From NCBI GenBank assembly GCA_963556695.1, contig CAUWAG010000003.1, positions 5,952,001 through 6,016,000 of the forward strand: 64,000 nucleotides of DNA, given 5' to 3'. The DNA comes from Anthostomella pinea (lineage: Eukaryota; Ascomycota; Sordariomycetes; Xylariales; Xylariaceae). Under the pieces are notes generated by a model. The model made no database searches. It saw only the letters and a list, made by a program, of their open reading frames with translations, and was not told where the DNA came from. Position numbers and translations under genes: made by a program. Below, in pieces: positions 21,737-32,395 of the stretch (position 1 is the stretch's first letter; the number at the start of each line of letters is the position of its first letter).

Positions 21737-22300
21737 GTGAGAAAGGATGGAGACGTGTTTATCGCATTGGGCTGCAGGTGAGATTTGTGAGATTCTCGGA
21801 TAGGTGAGACTTCCTGGTAGGTAAGGCTTCCTAGTAGGTGAGGTTGGTACGCAGGTGATGTTCCTGTGCATGTGAGGTTCTCGTGTTGGTGAAAATCAAG
21901 TGATAATAAGGTTCACGTACACGCGGGCCAGATGTCCCGACAACTGCGCGGGAGATTTAATAGATGGCGCAAGAGGAAGAGGTAGGGGTAGGACTGTGGC
22001 AACTGTGGCAGTGCAAGAGTCCTAGAGCCACAGAGCCAGCCCGTAAGCAGGAGCTTGAAATCAGCGGCCGTCCCAGGGGTCGTTAACAGAAGACGTTGCC
22101 GCTTTCTGCATTCCTTGATTGCCAGTCGTTGTTCTTGGCCAATGAGCGCCCTGTACAACTGCTTGATGGTCGCACGTCTGTTCAAAAACCGTCTCTCAAA
22201 GTGCGTTAGCAAATCCCTCAGTGTTCGTCGGCGTAACTTCTTTGTGCGAAAGAGCGTGTCAGCCCTCAGGGTGGTGGGACACCACCATTTTCACATATTT
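21737..22300. other. intergenic region, no gene seen
   Basis: Just upstream of the HET start codon there is a short direct repetition of GTGAGGTT/GTGAGACTT-like units with GGTAGGTAAGGCTTCC (about 21,780-21,890). Otherwise nothing. Confidence 0.4.
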
Positions 22301-22304
22301 GATG

Positions 22305-23079
22305 TTATCTGAAGCTTCTGTGGTTTGCAGACCAAACTTGCGATACGCAGAATGTTTCTATATTCGCCCTTCTTAGAGAGATCTTGACCAGCTTCATGGA
22401 TAGGGGAAGGATGTGCTTGTAGTAGTTATACAGCCCTTCCCGCCACCATGGAGCCTTTGTAGGCCAGATATTCTGTGGTTGCGTAATGTGCGATGGCGGC
22501 TGGTGGCCAGTCTTGCCGACGTAGTCCTGTTCAGGCTCTATGACACAATCACCCATCGTGAAGGCTTCCTTCATATCTGCCTCTAGATTAACGCCGTTTT
22601 CAGCGAGAATCATGGATGAAGCTCACCTCCTTGGGTCCTCGGGTCGAGCTTCGTCTCCAGCATCGGCTCATAACCACGGATCGCTGGGTTCTTTTGAGCG
22701 TGAGCATCCATCTTGGTGTCCATATTCAGTGCGAAGAATCGCTTGAGTAGCTCAAAGGTTCGCTTGATTATGTCGTCTGGTATGCCATGGTTCTCAACAA
22801 TCAAGAAGCCACAGTTGTGGCACGCATCGGAGATCTCCTTGGCGATGTGGTTTCTAGCCTCGGTTGATGGGGAGTCTAGATCCGACAGGTCGATGGTGGG
22901 AATAGACGTAAACCAGGAGGGAGTCCCAGAGACTTCGCGATAAGTCGCCTCTGACCCGGAGTGGAAGTAGACGTAGTTCTTATCCTGGCTCAAGTCAGTG
23001 CGACAAGGGATGTGCATGGCGAAGAGTCTCTCACCTTCAGATGCGAATCAGGCATCGGGTTGCTTAGAACGGCAGCCAT
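22305..23079 (-). pseudogene. 3'-truncated 2-oxoglutarate/Fe(II) dioxygenase (isopenicillin-N-synthase-like)
   Basis: Exons 23079-23035, 22984-22627 and 22576 onward are joined by two 50-bp GT-AG introns. They encode MAAVLSNPMPDSHLK, then IPTIDLSDL, CGFLIVENHGIP (the DIOX_N domain), and DMKEAFTMGDC..EPEQDYVGKTGHQPPSH..WPTKAPWW. After SMKLVKI the family sequence stops abruptly near base 22,370 and unrelated residues run to a stop at 22305. The whole jelly-roll core with the iron ligands (HxD..H) and the 2OG-binding Arg is missing, so the product cannot be a functional oxygenase. The region beyond 22,370 shows no remnant of the missing half, pointing to a deletion or rearrangement breakpoint there. 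Confidence 0.85.
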
Positions 23080-23559
23080 CTTGGATTCGCCACGATACCC
23101 GTTCTACTAGAGTATCTGATTATCACTCGGCAGTGACCTGAATGTGTATTGGAGCATGGCCGTACGAATCCTCAAGATGGGGTTGACCCTTACCCCACTT
23201 GTGCCCCTGGGAGTGTCGTCGCTGCCTTATCATTCCGACGGCTGCTGTGGTACTATCCGATTATGTGTCGTCCCAATATCAATGCCAAGATGGTGGACAT
23301 CTCCACAATGTCAGACAAATGCAAGCACCTGACCTTGAACCTTTACAGTACTAGCAAGGTCTCGATGATAAGTCGTTGCTCGGATGCTCCTATCATACTC
23401 CATATCGGTCGATGTCATCCGCGTACGTGATACTCGTGTTGGGACGCAACTGAAAGACTGTGATCTTTCCACTTCTTGATATTGACGTGCGACAAACTCA
23501 GAGCCCGAAGAGAGGAAGGACAAACTGCCCATACCATAGCAAAATTGCATTGTCGCTCA

Positions 23560-25072
23560 GCTACTATGCGAAGAACCTATTTGCCTCCTCTTACGGCAAA
23601 GACGTCCCAACGTTCTTCATATGGCACCCAGAGGGAACTTCCAAGAGCGTGAAGAAGCTACTGTTCAAGATCGACTTCTTCATCCTGACCTATGGGTGTC
23701 TGGCATACTTCACCAAATGGCTGGACCAAGCCAACCTCAGCAACGCCTACGTCAGCGGCATCATTGGCCCAATACCGGCCAATCTTCTACTTACCTGGAT
23801 ACCACTGGAACTTATCTGGGCTATCCTGACAATTGGTACCTTCGCGGTCAAGAAGCGAGCGACTTTCTCTTCGTTGACGAGATTTTACTGTTGAGCCTGG
23901 AAAAGTGACTGCTGACTTGAGATGCTGCAGTGTCAACCAGCTGTATCCAATACGGTTCATCGTTGGATTTCTCGAAGGCTCAAGCTTCGTGGGTATCCAA
24001 TATGTACTCGGATCATGGTACAAGAAGACCGAAATCGGCAAGCGAACAGCGATCTTCGCATGCGCTGCATATGCTGGTACCATGATCAGTGGCTATATTC
24101 AAAGCGCTCTTCTCGCATCTCTCGACGGCCGCAACGGTGTCGCGGCTTGGAGATGGGTCTACATCATAGATGGCCTCATTACGTTCGTTGTAGCCATCTA
24201 TGGGGTGATATTTTTTCCTGATACCCCTTACAATACCAAGGCTTTCTACTTTAACGAGGAGGAGAAGGCGCGCTGCGTCGAACGGCTGGAAGATGGGAGG
24301 GAGGAAACGACCAAGTTCTCCTGGGACCTCTTTACTCGCACTCTCAAGTCGTGGCAGCTTTACGTTCTTACTCTTCTCTGGATGTAAGTCCGGATGGTCG
24401 TCCATGTGGCTCCTCTCGTTACTGATTTGGCATAGGTTTTGGAACACCACCGTTGGGAAAGTCGCCAACACGGTGATGCAGCTCTACCTGAAGAACGACC
24501 CCGAACACAGCTGGACCCTCTACGAGGTCAACAACATCCCGTCTGCCATCAACGGGTGGAACAACGTCATGGTGTTACTGTTGAACGTCTACATCGACAC
24601 CACCGGTTGCCGCATGAACGCCGTGGCCCTTAACCTACTGATCCTCCTCTTCGGCACCATATGCCTAGTCATCTGGGACATCCCTCTAGGCTTACGTGTT
24701 GTCGCATACATGTTAGCCGGTCTGAACGGACCACTTTCGCCTATATACTACAGCTGGGCCATTATCCTGACAGCAGGCGATGCACAGGTGCGCGCCCTGA
24801 CGCTGGCTATCATGAACTCGCGCGGCGCGGCCCTTATAACTATCATCCAACAATTTCTCTACCCGGTCACAGATGCCCCCGTGTACAGTAAAGGGTTCAA
24901 AGCGAGTCTGGGCTTCTTGTGTGGCATGTGTATCTGGGTTGTCGTTGTGCGAGTGTTTGAGATGAGGGCAAAGTACAAGAAACGGGTGGTACTCGAGGCA
25001 GATAGTGGATCGATTGATCACACAGAATTGGAGGCTTCGGGTATTGCTGTCATTGATGATAAGAAGGTATGA
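23560..25072 (+). pseudogene. MFS anion permease (Dal5/ACS-type), degenerate N-terminal half
   Basis: Readable exons: about 23,560-23,872, 23931-24383 and 24436-25072. They encode family landmarks KDVPTFFIWHPEGTS, IDFFILTYGCLAYFTKWLDQANLSNAYVSG, GFLEGSSFVGIQYVLGSWYKKTEIGKRTAIF and GWRWVY-type sequence, with about ten membrane helices. Directly after NAYVSG the protein jumps to IGPIPANLLLTW, losing some 20-30 residues (the loop and the start of helix 2). A second short loss precedes IPLELIWAILTIG. No in-frame ATG opens the first exon, and the second donor (GTTGAC) is weak. The C-terminal half from 23931 is well preserved. Relatives import allantoate, pantothenate, nicotinate and similar organic anions. 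Confidence 0.7.
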
Positions 25073-25444
25073 CGAGGTTCTTGGTAGACGGCGATCCCAG
25101 CGACGGGTCAGATGGAGAATGGTTGCTGCCCCTGAATAGGATATCGGTGCCAAGTTCTAGGTCACCGAGTTCCTAGCCCCCCACTGATACCCGTCGTGTT
25201 CCCCTGGGGGTCTAGCCCCCGACGGAGATGTCCGAAACTGGAGTCTGTAGATAGGAGAGGGGAGTTGGTGGCACATCGGAACATGCTTTCCGATATGCTC
25301 ATAGTCTTCCGCTCACACCCACGGTGACATGGTACCACAGCGAACTTGGTCTGAGGACTGACTGTGTTGTCTTGAAAGCTGTCTATGTGTTTGATGTCAT
25401 CCCGCTGCATGATACTACTGCTGCACATATTATACCCACGCGCA

Positions 25445-26584
25445 ATGACCCCGACGACGGCAACGGAGACCATATCCGCAAATGATGATACCTCCATGAC
25501 CAGACTCCGGCTATCATCCGGAAACGGACCAGTCTACCGCGCCGTCTCAAAAGCACCGCTGAGAGAGGCATACCCCTCCGAGATCCCCATCATCGACGTC
25601 TCCGGCATCTTCAGCGGCCCCGAGTCTGACCGGATGAGTGTCGCAAGCCAGATCCGAGACGCCGCCACGAATAACGGTTTCTTCTACATCAAGAACCACG
25701 GTATTCCGACCGAGGTGACAGACTGGGCGTATGAGACGCTGCTGGAGTTCTTCCGGCAGTCGGCCAAGATCAAGGAGCGTGCCAATGTGAGCCAGTCCAG
25801 GTACTACAACGGGTACAAGCCGCCGAAGTCACAGCGCATCAACCCGTTCGAGTCAGTCGATGTGCGTGAGACTTTCTCGTGGACATATGACCCAAGATAC
25901 GACCCTTCGGTGCCCGATCCGGCCGCTATACCGCCGCACATCGCCAAGTATCTGCGCTGTGAGGATTTCCAGTGGGAAGCGACGGCCAATCTACCTCACC
26001 TCAAGGAGGCCATCGTCGCGTACTGGCGCGCATGCCTCTCGCTCGCAAGAGCGCTCGTGCGCGCGTTCGCGCTCTCTCTAGACTTGCCAGAAGACTCCTT
26101 CCTGGAGAAGTTCACGCACCCGGACGCCGCGCTCGCGTTGAACTACTACCCACCAATCCCAGTACCGGAAACAACCTCGTCGTCTGAGAACGGGGAGACA
26201 CAGGTCTCAATCGGCTCGCACACAGACTTCCAGTTATTCACAATCCTATGGCAGGACGACAACGGCGGGCTGCAGGTGCTGAACCGCCAGGGTCAGTGGA
26301 TCAACGCGAAACCCATCCCCGGGACATTTGTGGTTAACATTGCCGACTACATGGCCCGCATCACCAACGATCGGTACGTCAGCACCGTGCACAGGGCGCA
26401 GAACTGGAGCGGGAGGGAGAGGATCAGCATGCCGTTCTTCTTCGGCTTCAACCTCAACGAGAGCTGCGGGGTGCTCGACAGCTGTCTTGCCGAGGGTGAA
26501 GAGAGGAAGTACGAGGAGATAAGCTGTGAGGACTGGGTGCAGAGGAGGGCAAAGGCGATGCATACGACCGAGGATGCTAAATAA
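25445..26584 (+). CDS. 2-oxoglutarate/Fe(II)-dependent dioxygenase
   Basis: The 379-aa intronless frame starts at the ATG at 25445 (an earlier in-frame ATG exists but adds only a poor extension). It contains the DIOX_N part (PIIDVSGIF, NNGFFYIKNHGIP) and a complete 2OG-FeII core: iron ligands His259 and Asp261 in SHTDFQLFT, His316 in STVHRA, and the 2OG-anchoring Arg326 in RISMPFFF. It is close to the flavonol synthase / isopenicillin N synthase-like oxygenases of fungi. The substrate cannot be inferred. Its neighbours are an MFS permease and a truncated oxygenase, which suggests an eroded catabolic or secondary-metabolite group. Confidence 0.9.
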   Translation: MTPTTATETISANDDTSMTRLRLSSGNGPVYRAVSKAPLREAYPSEIPIIDVSGIFSGPESDRMSVASQIRDAATNNGFFYIKNHGIPTEVTDWAYETLLEFFRQSAKIKERANVSQSRYYNGYKPPKSQRINPFESVDVRETFSWTYDPRYDPSVPDPAAIPPHIAKYLRCEDFQWEATANLPHLKEAIVAYWRACLSLARALVRAFALSLDLPEDSFLEKFTHPDAALALNYYPPIPVPETTSSSENGETQVSIGSHTDFQLFTILWQDDNGGLQVLNRQGQWINAKPIPGTFVVNIADYMARITNDRYVSTVHRAQNWSGRERISMPFFFGFNLNESCGVLDSCLAEGEERKYEEISCEDWVQRRAKAMHTTEDAK

Positions 26585-26735
26585 TACAGGAGGACTCGAT
26601 AGGGTAGAAAGAGCCCACTTAGTCCAGTCCTAAAAAGCTACATTGAATCACCAACGCCCCCGTCTCCGTTGCCATTCGATGATATATCCCGTGGCGTAAT
26701 CCACTTATGCCACCTCCAATTGTAGGACTCCCCAA

Positions 26736-27724
26736 CTAGCCAGTCCACAGAGTTGGCCCTGGCATGGCGTAGCTGGTGATGGTCACGTAGGGATTGAGAT
26801 AGATGCCAGGGTCTGTGTTCTTGTAGAGATTGACACCCAAAGTTCCTGAGGGAAGAGAACTACTTCCAGAGCCAGTGACGGCAATGTTGAAGCACTGGGG
26901 ATAGTTCTGTGCACCGTTGAGTGTTGAAGCTCCGTGCAGGCTATATTCGATTGTTAGCCATTTGTTGTAAACATACACGCGCAAAGCTCGTAAGCTTCGG
27001 TGAAGTCGGAGGGTTGGCTTACGCAATGATCTCATGTCTAAAGACATAGTTCCCGGCCTTGAGCGACAAGGGGACCTTGGTCGTCCATTTCCCGGCCTGG
27101 TTGATCAATGTCTGAGAAGCCCAAGTCTGGGTGGTGTAGTCAATTCCGACTGCATCGATCTTGACCCAGCTGAGGCTGGACTTGTCCGCTTTGCTGCAGT
27201 CGCCATTGCACGCCGCGACGTATGTCAGGATGGGCCCGTATGGGTGAGCCCAGTTGGCGGGCCATTGGAAGGTGATGCTGCCTCCTGCGCTGACTGTCGT
27301 GGTAAGGGCACCAGGAGCCGCGTTTTTGTGGCAGCTGATATTGGTAGTCCCGTATGCGTCGGGTGCTACGAAGCCACTGTCCAAGTTCTCTGCATACCTG
27401 TAGCTTTGTGTCAGAGTTTACAAGACATTACAGGTAATGCGAGGCAGACTTACCACGCTGCAATGTCCGGGAATGAACCTGAGTTGACCTTGTCGTAGTA
27501 ATAGTCCACTAGATCAATCACACTATGAGCAATCATGCAAACGGAATGTGAGGTAAACAGGAAAGAAAAGATGAGTTTTAGAGTCGGTAATACAGATGGC
27601 CATTCTTACACAGGAATCCCTGGTTTGGTTTCCCGTCAGTGGTAAAAGTTGTCACATAGCCGTGACCTAGGGCAGATGCGGCGAACGCGAAGGCTGCGAG
27701 AAGTCCGCTCGTAAGAGGCGACAT
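26736..27724 (-). CDS. AA9 lytic polysaccharide monooxygenase
   Basis: Four exons (27724-27612, 27522-27454, 27397-27023, 26940-26736) give 253 aa with all junctions in phase. A 20-residue signal peptide ([20 protein letters not shown]) ends directly before His21, which becomes the N-terminal His of the copper-binding histidine brace. The second brace His is in [11 protein letters not shown], and [12 protein letters not shown] plus [12 protein letters not shown] are classical AA9 core segments. It ends after TLWTG with no cellulose-binding module. AA9 enzymes oxidatively cleave cellulose and some hemicelluloses outside the cell. The very small second exon (69 bp) is typical for the family. 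No disruption is seen. Confidence 0.92.
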
Positions 27725-29516
27725 CGTTGCGGTTACATGTGCAAGGAGTGCTGCCCGTAGCATTCATTACCTCAGATAGGAAGAAAGGTTTCTTATATTT
27801 GCCAACGGTTTAGTCGCGTCATGAAACCAGAGAGACTTGGTGATCATGGCTCAGGTCTTGGCGACCAATAGCAACAGATTTCGGAGCGGTTGCGTCCGAG
27901 ATGAATCTTGGTTCGCTCACTCGAAAGTGCGGTGGACGGAAGCACTCGAAAGGACGGAAGAATGTCTCCATCCGGTTGCTCCTCGATTACTTTGGCCATA
28001 GCTCGTCGGTTACACTCCGCATTGCAACCACAGAGAAATTGTTCTAGAATGGTCGGTTTCTTCAGAGGCCAGGATAACACGTGAGAGTGAGGGATAGGCG
28101 GCATTCCTCAGCTTGGTGCTTACTACAGCCATGTGGACGTTAGGCAAACAAGTGCGCGCGCTATGGATGAGCCTAGTCTTCCAGGAATTGTTTCTCTAGA
28201 AACCCTCCTGAGTACTTTGTGAGACGAGGTCTATGTGTGTGATGCTCACCCCTTTCTCCCCCATACAGCGGGTAGGTTCTCTGGCCAACCTTTTCCTTCT
28301 CGACTTCGACGTCCAGCTCTTTTCTATCACTATGTCCCATCTCCCATCGGCCATGTCCTCATCCCTCCATCTTCTCCCTCATCAAGTGAACACGATGATA
28401 AAGTCCACAGCGAGAAAACCCCATTATCGTCGCCGACGCACTATCCCACACTCTCCTTTGAAATAGACTTCTCCATGAACCTCGAAACTTCGTGCTGCTC
28501 TCTGAGATCCAGCCCAAGGCCTACAGCGAGTGTCGCCCGCGATGGGATGGTCCAGACCAACATTGACGTCCATACTAGCGAGGGCGCGTTGGATGTGCGT
28601 TCTGGCGCCTGCAATGGAACAATCGACACCGCGCTTTGGGACCCAGAGTCCCAAGTCCAGAGCCCCTTCAATTGCAGCCAAGAAGTCTTTCATGAGTCGA
28701 ACCAGACCAACCGCATGCCATGGACGCGCACATCATAATTCTTTTTTTTTTCCCTGTGGTCCACCTCAGCCGTACAGCACACTGACGGGATACCCAGGAT
28801 CCCAGGACGTCTGACACCTCTTCAGGATCATAGGGTCACGAAGCCAGCGGTCGCAAGCTGACCTAGCTGGCGGCGCATAGGCACAACATCCGTGATGTGC
28901 GTACGCCAGACAAGGAAAGGAGGAGGGTCTGCACTGCGTCGCATTCACTGCAAGCCAATTGAAACCTGGAAGGGGTATGACTTTGGGTCGACCCAACCAA
29001 CAACTTTTTTGGCGCCGCTATTCGGCGCAATCTAAAGAGCGAGATGGCAGAGCACATGACTTCGCGGCACCAACGCGTCGCACCTGTGCGGCACAGAGGC
29101 AGAAAACCCCACTGGTGACAGGGGACGTCAACGATCCGGAGCAACTTCAACAGCGAGATACCTAGCGAAAAAGTAGGGATTAGTAGCAATAGAATACTTG
29201 CCAGCATGCAGAGAGTGCGCAGTTGGAGCAGTCACGGTAGTGATGGACAATGGCGAGAATCTCACAGAAAAGATGCGACGGCCACCTCTCAGTAGCATGT
29301 CCACGCTTCACATACCGGCTCGGTCTTCACATTGTGCCTTGGCCATGCCCATCTTGTACGCTGATCCAACAAAGTCCGGATCATCTCCCATGTCCTACAC
29401 GCATATAAGGTCTCATCGCTGCCTCCATGGACGTGAGCATATGAGTCAAGCATCGACTACTGTGTGTTCTAGATCTGTTCCAGTCCCTGCATCCCATCAT
29501 TAAGGTCTAAATTACA
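27725..29516. other. intergenic region, no supported gene
   Basis: Overlapping frames on both strands at 28,235-28,740 have no domain I recognise, no signal peptide and poor start context, so I leave them out. A 10-base T run lies at about 28,742-28,751. The region upstream of 29,517 holds the SDR promoter. Confidence 0.45.
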
Positions 29517-30470
29517 ATGGACTTGACTACGCTCCCCAAGGACTTCATGGTGACATCCATTCAATACACCAAGCATGTCCACTCCGACCAATACCCGTCC
29601 ATCGACCCTTCGAGACAGGAGCTCAACTTGGCTGGCAAGGTGGTGGTGATTACAGGTGCAAGTCGGGGCTTAGGTGCCAAGGTACAGTAGTTACACTCGA
29701 ATCAATCTGTCTATTCCCCGATATCATACTAATCTATAGACCAACAGGCATTCGCACCTGCATTCGCCAAAGCCGGGGTGAAGGCCCTCATCCTCCTCGC
29801 CACGAACGGCGACAAGCTCAAAACAGTCGAGCAGCAGATCAAGGAGATCAACACCAACATCGAGACCTTAACCCTCACCGCCGACATCTCTGACCCTCCA
29901 TCCGTATCAACAGCCTTCAAGCAGATCAAAGCCAGATTCGGCCATGCAGACATCCTGATCAACAACGCCGGAATCAACGCCGACGGCAACGGGATCCACA
30001 TCTGCGACGCCGACCCAGACACCTGGTGGCGGCAATTCGAAGTCAACGCCAAGGGGACCTTCCTCGTGACACAGGCGTTCATCCGGCTTCTGCCGACCCC
30101 AAAAACGCACGCCACCCTCATCAACCTGACCTCGGCCGCTGCCTGGGCCGGAAGCCCCATGATGGCCGGGTACAACATGTCGAAGCTCGTCGCCCAGCAG
30201 CAGATCTCGGCCATCGCTGCCCTGTACCCGAACATCACGGCCGTGGTTCTGCACCCTGGGCTGTTGGAGACGGACATGCTGCCGGCTGCGATGCGGCACT
30301 TCAACTCGGAGACGCCTGAGCTGCCCGGTGGCGTGGCCGTGTGGTTGTCTCATCCTCATGCGCGGTTCTTGAGCGGACGGGTCGTGGCTGCGGTTTGGGA
30401 TGTCGATGATCTGGTTGCGCGGAAAGACGAGATTGTGGCTGGTCGTGGCTGCGGTTTGGGATGTCGATGA
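29517..30470 (+). CDS. short-chain dehydrogenase/reductase with duplicated, frameshifted C-terminus
   Basis: Exon 1 (29517-29681) and exon 2 (29748-30470) join in phase after RGLGAK. Classical SDR elements are present: TGASRGLG (from residue 46), ILINNAGI, a Ser in INLTSAAAW and the catalytic YNMSK, then LHPGLLETDM. At the 3' end a 61-bp segment is repeated head to tail (30380-30440 and 30441-30501). Because 61 is not a multiple of three, the frame switches in copy 2 and terminates as GRGCGLGCR, whereas the ancestral tail (RDLTISLMGKFGPGQFA) remains readable after copy 2 up to 30,558. The catalytic core is untouched, so the enzyme may still work with an altered last segment. Confidence 0.85.
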
Positions 30471-30501
30471 TCTGGTTGCGCGGAAAGACGAGATTGTGGC
30501 T
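30380..30501. repeat. perfect 61-bp tandem duplication in the SDR 3' coding end
   Basis: Two identical adjacent copies start GTCGTGGCTGCGGTTTGGGA; the second is followed by GTCGGGATC. The identity of the copies implies a recent event. Confidence 0.95.
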
Positions 30502-30688
30502 GGTCGGGATCTGACTATCAGCCTGATGGGGAAGTTTGGACCGGGTCAGTTTGCGTGAGAAGTTACTTAGTTATTCAGGGGGCTATTGGTGTCCTCATGT
30601 ACCGCGATCAATTGAGATGGTTTGATCATCCGAGTTCTACTTGACAGCTCTTGTTGCTCCGCATGCATTCAATAGATACCTAGGTAGG

Positions 30689-31095
30689 TACACTCAGCCC
30701 TCATAGGTCTCCGTGCGCGCCATGCTAGGAGGATTCCAAATCACACATGGAAAGTTAGAAATACAAGAGTAAGCGGAATGGAATAAGCGGAAAGGAATAA
30801 GCGGATCTGGTTTGATACACCATTCCAATGCTTATTCCATTGTGTTTATTCCAATATATGTTGAATGGCGCACAAGCCACCGTGGCGTTCAGGGAGGTGG
30901 CAGTGCACCAACAAGGCCAATAGGGCATTTTTAGGCCACCTAGCCCACAGAAGGATTTTCACAGAGAGAGAACACCCTAATGAGAATCACCAGAATATAC
31001 TTTATCAACCAGATGAACCATAATACACGCTGTTCAACAATATACCGTTGGTTGCTGGACTGGGCGTGTACGGAGACATATGAGGGTTCAGTGTA
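30689..31095. mobile_element. MITE copy 3 (long variant, 407 bp)
   Basis: The ends TACACTCAGCCCTCATAGGT and TGAGGGTTCAGTGTA are inverted, with CCGTGCGC / GTGTACGGAGAC continuing inward and outer TA dinucleotides. Internal GGAATAAGCGG units (three on the left) pair with GCTTATTCCATTG and GTTTATTCC on the right. It carries about 190 extra bp compared with the 217-221 bp copies, placed between the inner hairpin and the right terminus. Confidence 0.85.
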
Positions 31096-31601
31096 GCGAG
31101 GTCGTCCTTTACTTGTAGCCAGCCTATGCGTGATCCCGGACTGACGGTATAACAACATCGCTCGTTCTATGAGTGGTAGGTTTCACCTGACTGGCTTTAA
31201 TGAGGGCACTGGCCGGTAGTGCTCGCATCTAAATCAAATCTGATTTATCAGAGCAGCCTGAGGTATAAATAACATTACAATTAGGGGGAGAAAAGCTGGG
31301 ACCACTCCAGAGGTCTATGGTCCGCAGCAAGTTAAGGTAGGCAGAAAGCTTCAAAATGTTGGGCCTCAGGCAACGATCCAAAAAGATCTATTGTCGCACA
31401 CCAATACAGTAGAGACACAGCTGTCCCTCAGCAAGTCCTTGGGATGTGAAAAGTCTGCACTAATCGGGCAAATGCTCAGGCATCCGTGTGTATGTACATG
31501 CGTACTTGGCTATACTCAGCCCCCTCTCGCATTAACCTTGAATTCATACCTTTAGAACAGCAGTATAGTGATATGCTTTCGAGTAACCAAAGAGCTGCAC
31601 C
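31096..31601. other. intergenic region, no gene seen
   Basis: Nothing supported. Confidence 0.4.
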
Positions 31602-32395
31602 ATGTACGCGTACTTCTGTTCACAGCCCCTCCAACTGTTTGTGCACTCCCAGGCACCGACTTTCCCAAAGCCTTCCTTTCAGACATTTGATTGCACTCCC
31701 ATCCTTCTGTCCATCAGTGCTGATTGTGTTGTCCTCAAGGTCTGTTGTGGTGCCCAGTTGGTGCAAATGCCCCTAATGGGCCCTGTTACAGCGCACCGCC
31801 CCAACGCCACTGCGGCTTGCTTGCCATTCTACACCTTCCATACCACCCCTCAATTTACCACATCCAATCTCATCATCAACGCGACTGGTATATGTGAAGC
31901 ACTGGATGACAATTTCATTCACGGATTGACGGGTCAGCAGAAACCTCGTATATCTGTTCCCTTGTAGCTACTCCCCTAGGTGTCGCAGCCCAATACCCAT
32001 TGCAGGATGGGGGCTTTCTCTTCGTAATCCCTTGCAACGAGAACAATCTATTCTCCCTCCTCAATTAGCAAGCTGCAGGCGATTTCACGTAATCACATAT
32101 CAATGTCACTGTCAATGTCACTGTCAATATAAATGTCCATGTCAATGTCCATGCCTATGATAAAGCCGATAATGATGATGATGATAGCGCCGAAGCTGAT
32201 ATTGATCACGACCATGTCGATGATGATGATGATGATGCTATCTTTGTTGATGCCCTCGCCGGAGCCCTTATTGTAGCTATTGTAAAAATTCTTGTAGAAG
32301 CCAGTGTTGATACCAGTCCCGATACCAATGTCCATCACCTAGTCGCCAACCCCCAAAGCAACCGCATGAATATCTCCAGCTTCCCTACTCGGTAG
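31602..32395 (+). pseudogene. decayed Cys-containing, N-glycosylation-rich protein gene of unknown family
   Basis: From the ATG at 31602 a 121-codon frame reads like an extracellular protein (CTPILLSISADC, VCCGAQL, PNATAACLPF, LIINATGICEALDDN). It then stops at 31,967, while an adjoining frame continues the same kind of sequence (ATPLGVAAQYPLQDGGFLF, VIPCNENNLFSLLN) to 32,395, interrupted by a TAG and a TAA that would be Gln codons before C-to-T change. The tail is low complexity: repeated NVTV/NVHV, an Asp run and a hydrophobic stretch (ALAGALIVAIVKILV). One frameshift plus two stops make it a pseudogene. It ends overlapping the stop of the convergent gene at 32385. No signal peptide is visible, so the 5' end may be lost. 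Confidence 0.45.

Noticed and set aside
28235..28738. Overlapping plus and minus frames of 90-167 codons
   Set aside because: No recognisable motif, no signal peptide, poor start context and no splice-consistent extension; both frames cannot be coding.
32093..32338. Minus-strand frame rich in Ile/Asp/Gly repeats
   Set aside because: It is the antisense reading of GAT/TCA simple repeats; the plus strand gives a more protein-like continuation of the upstream frame.
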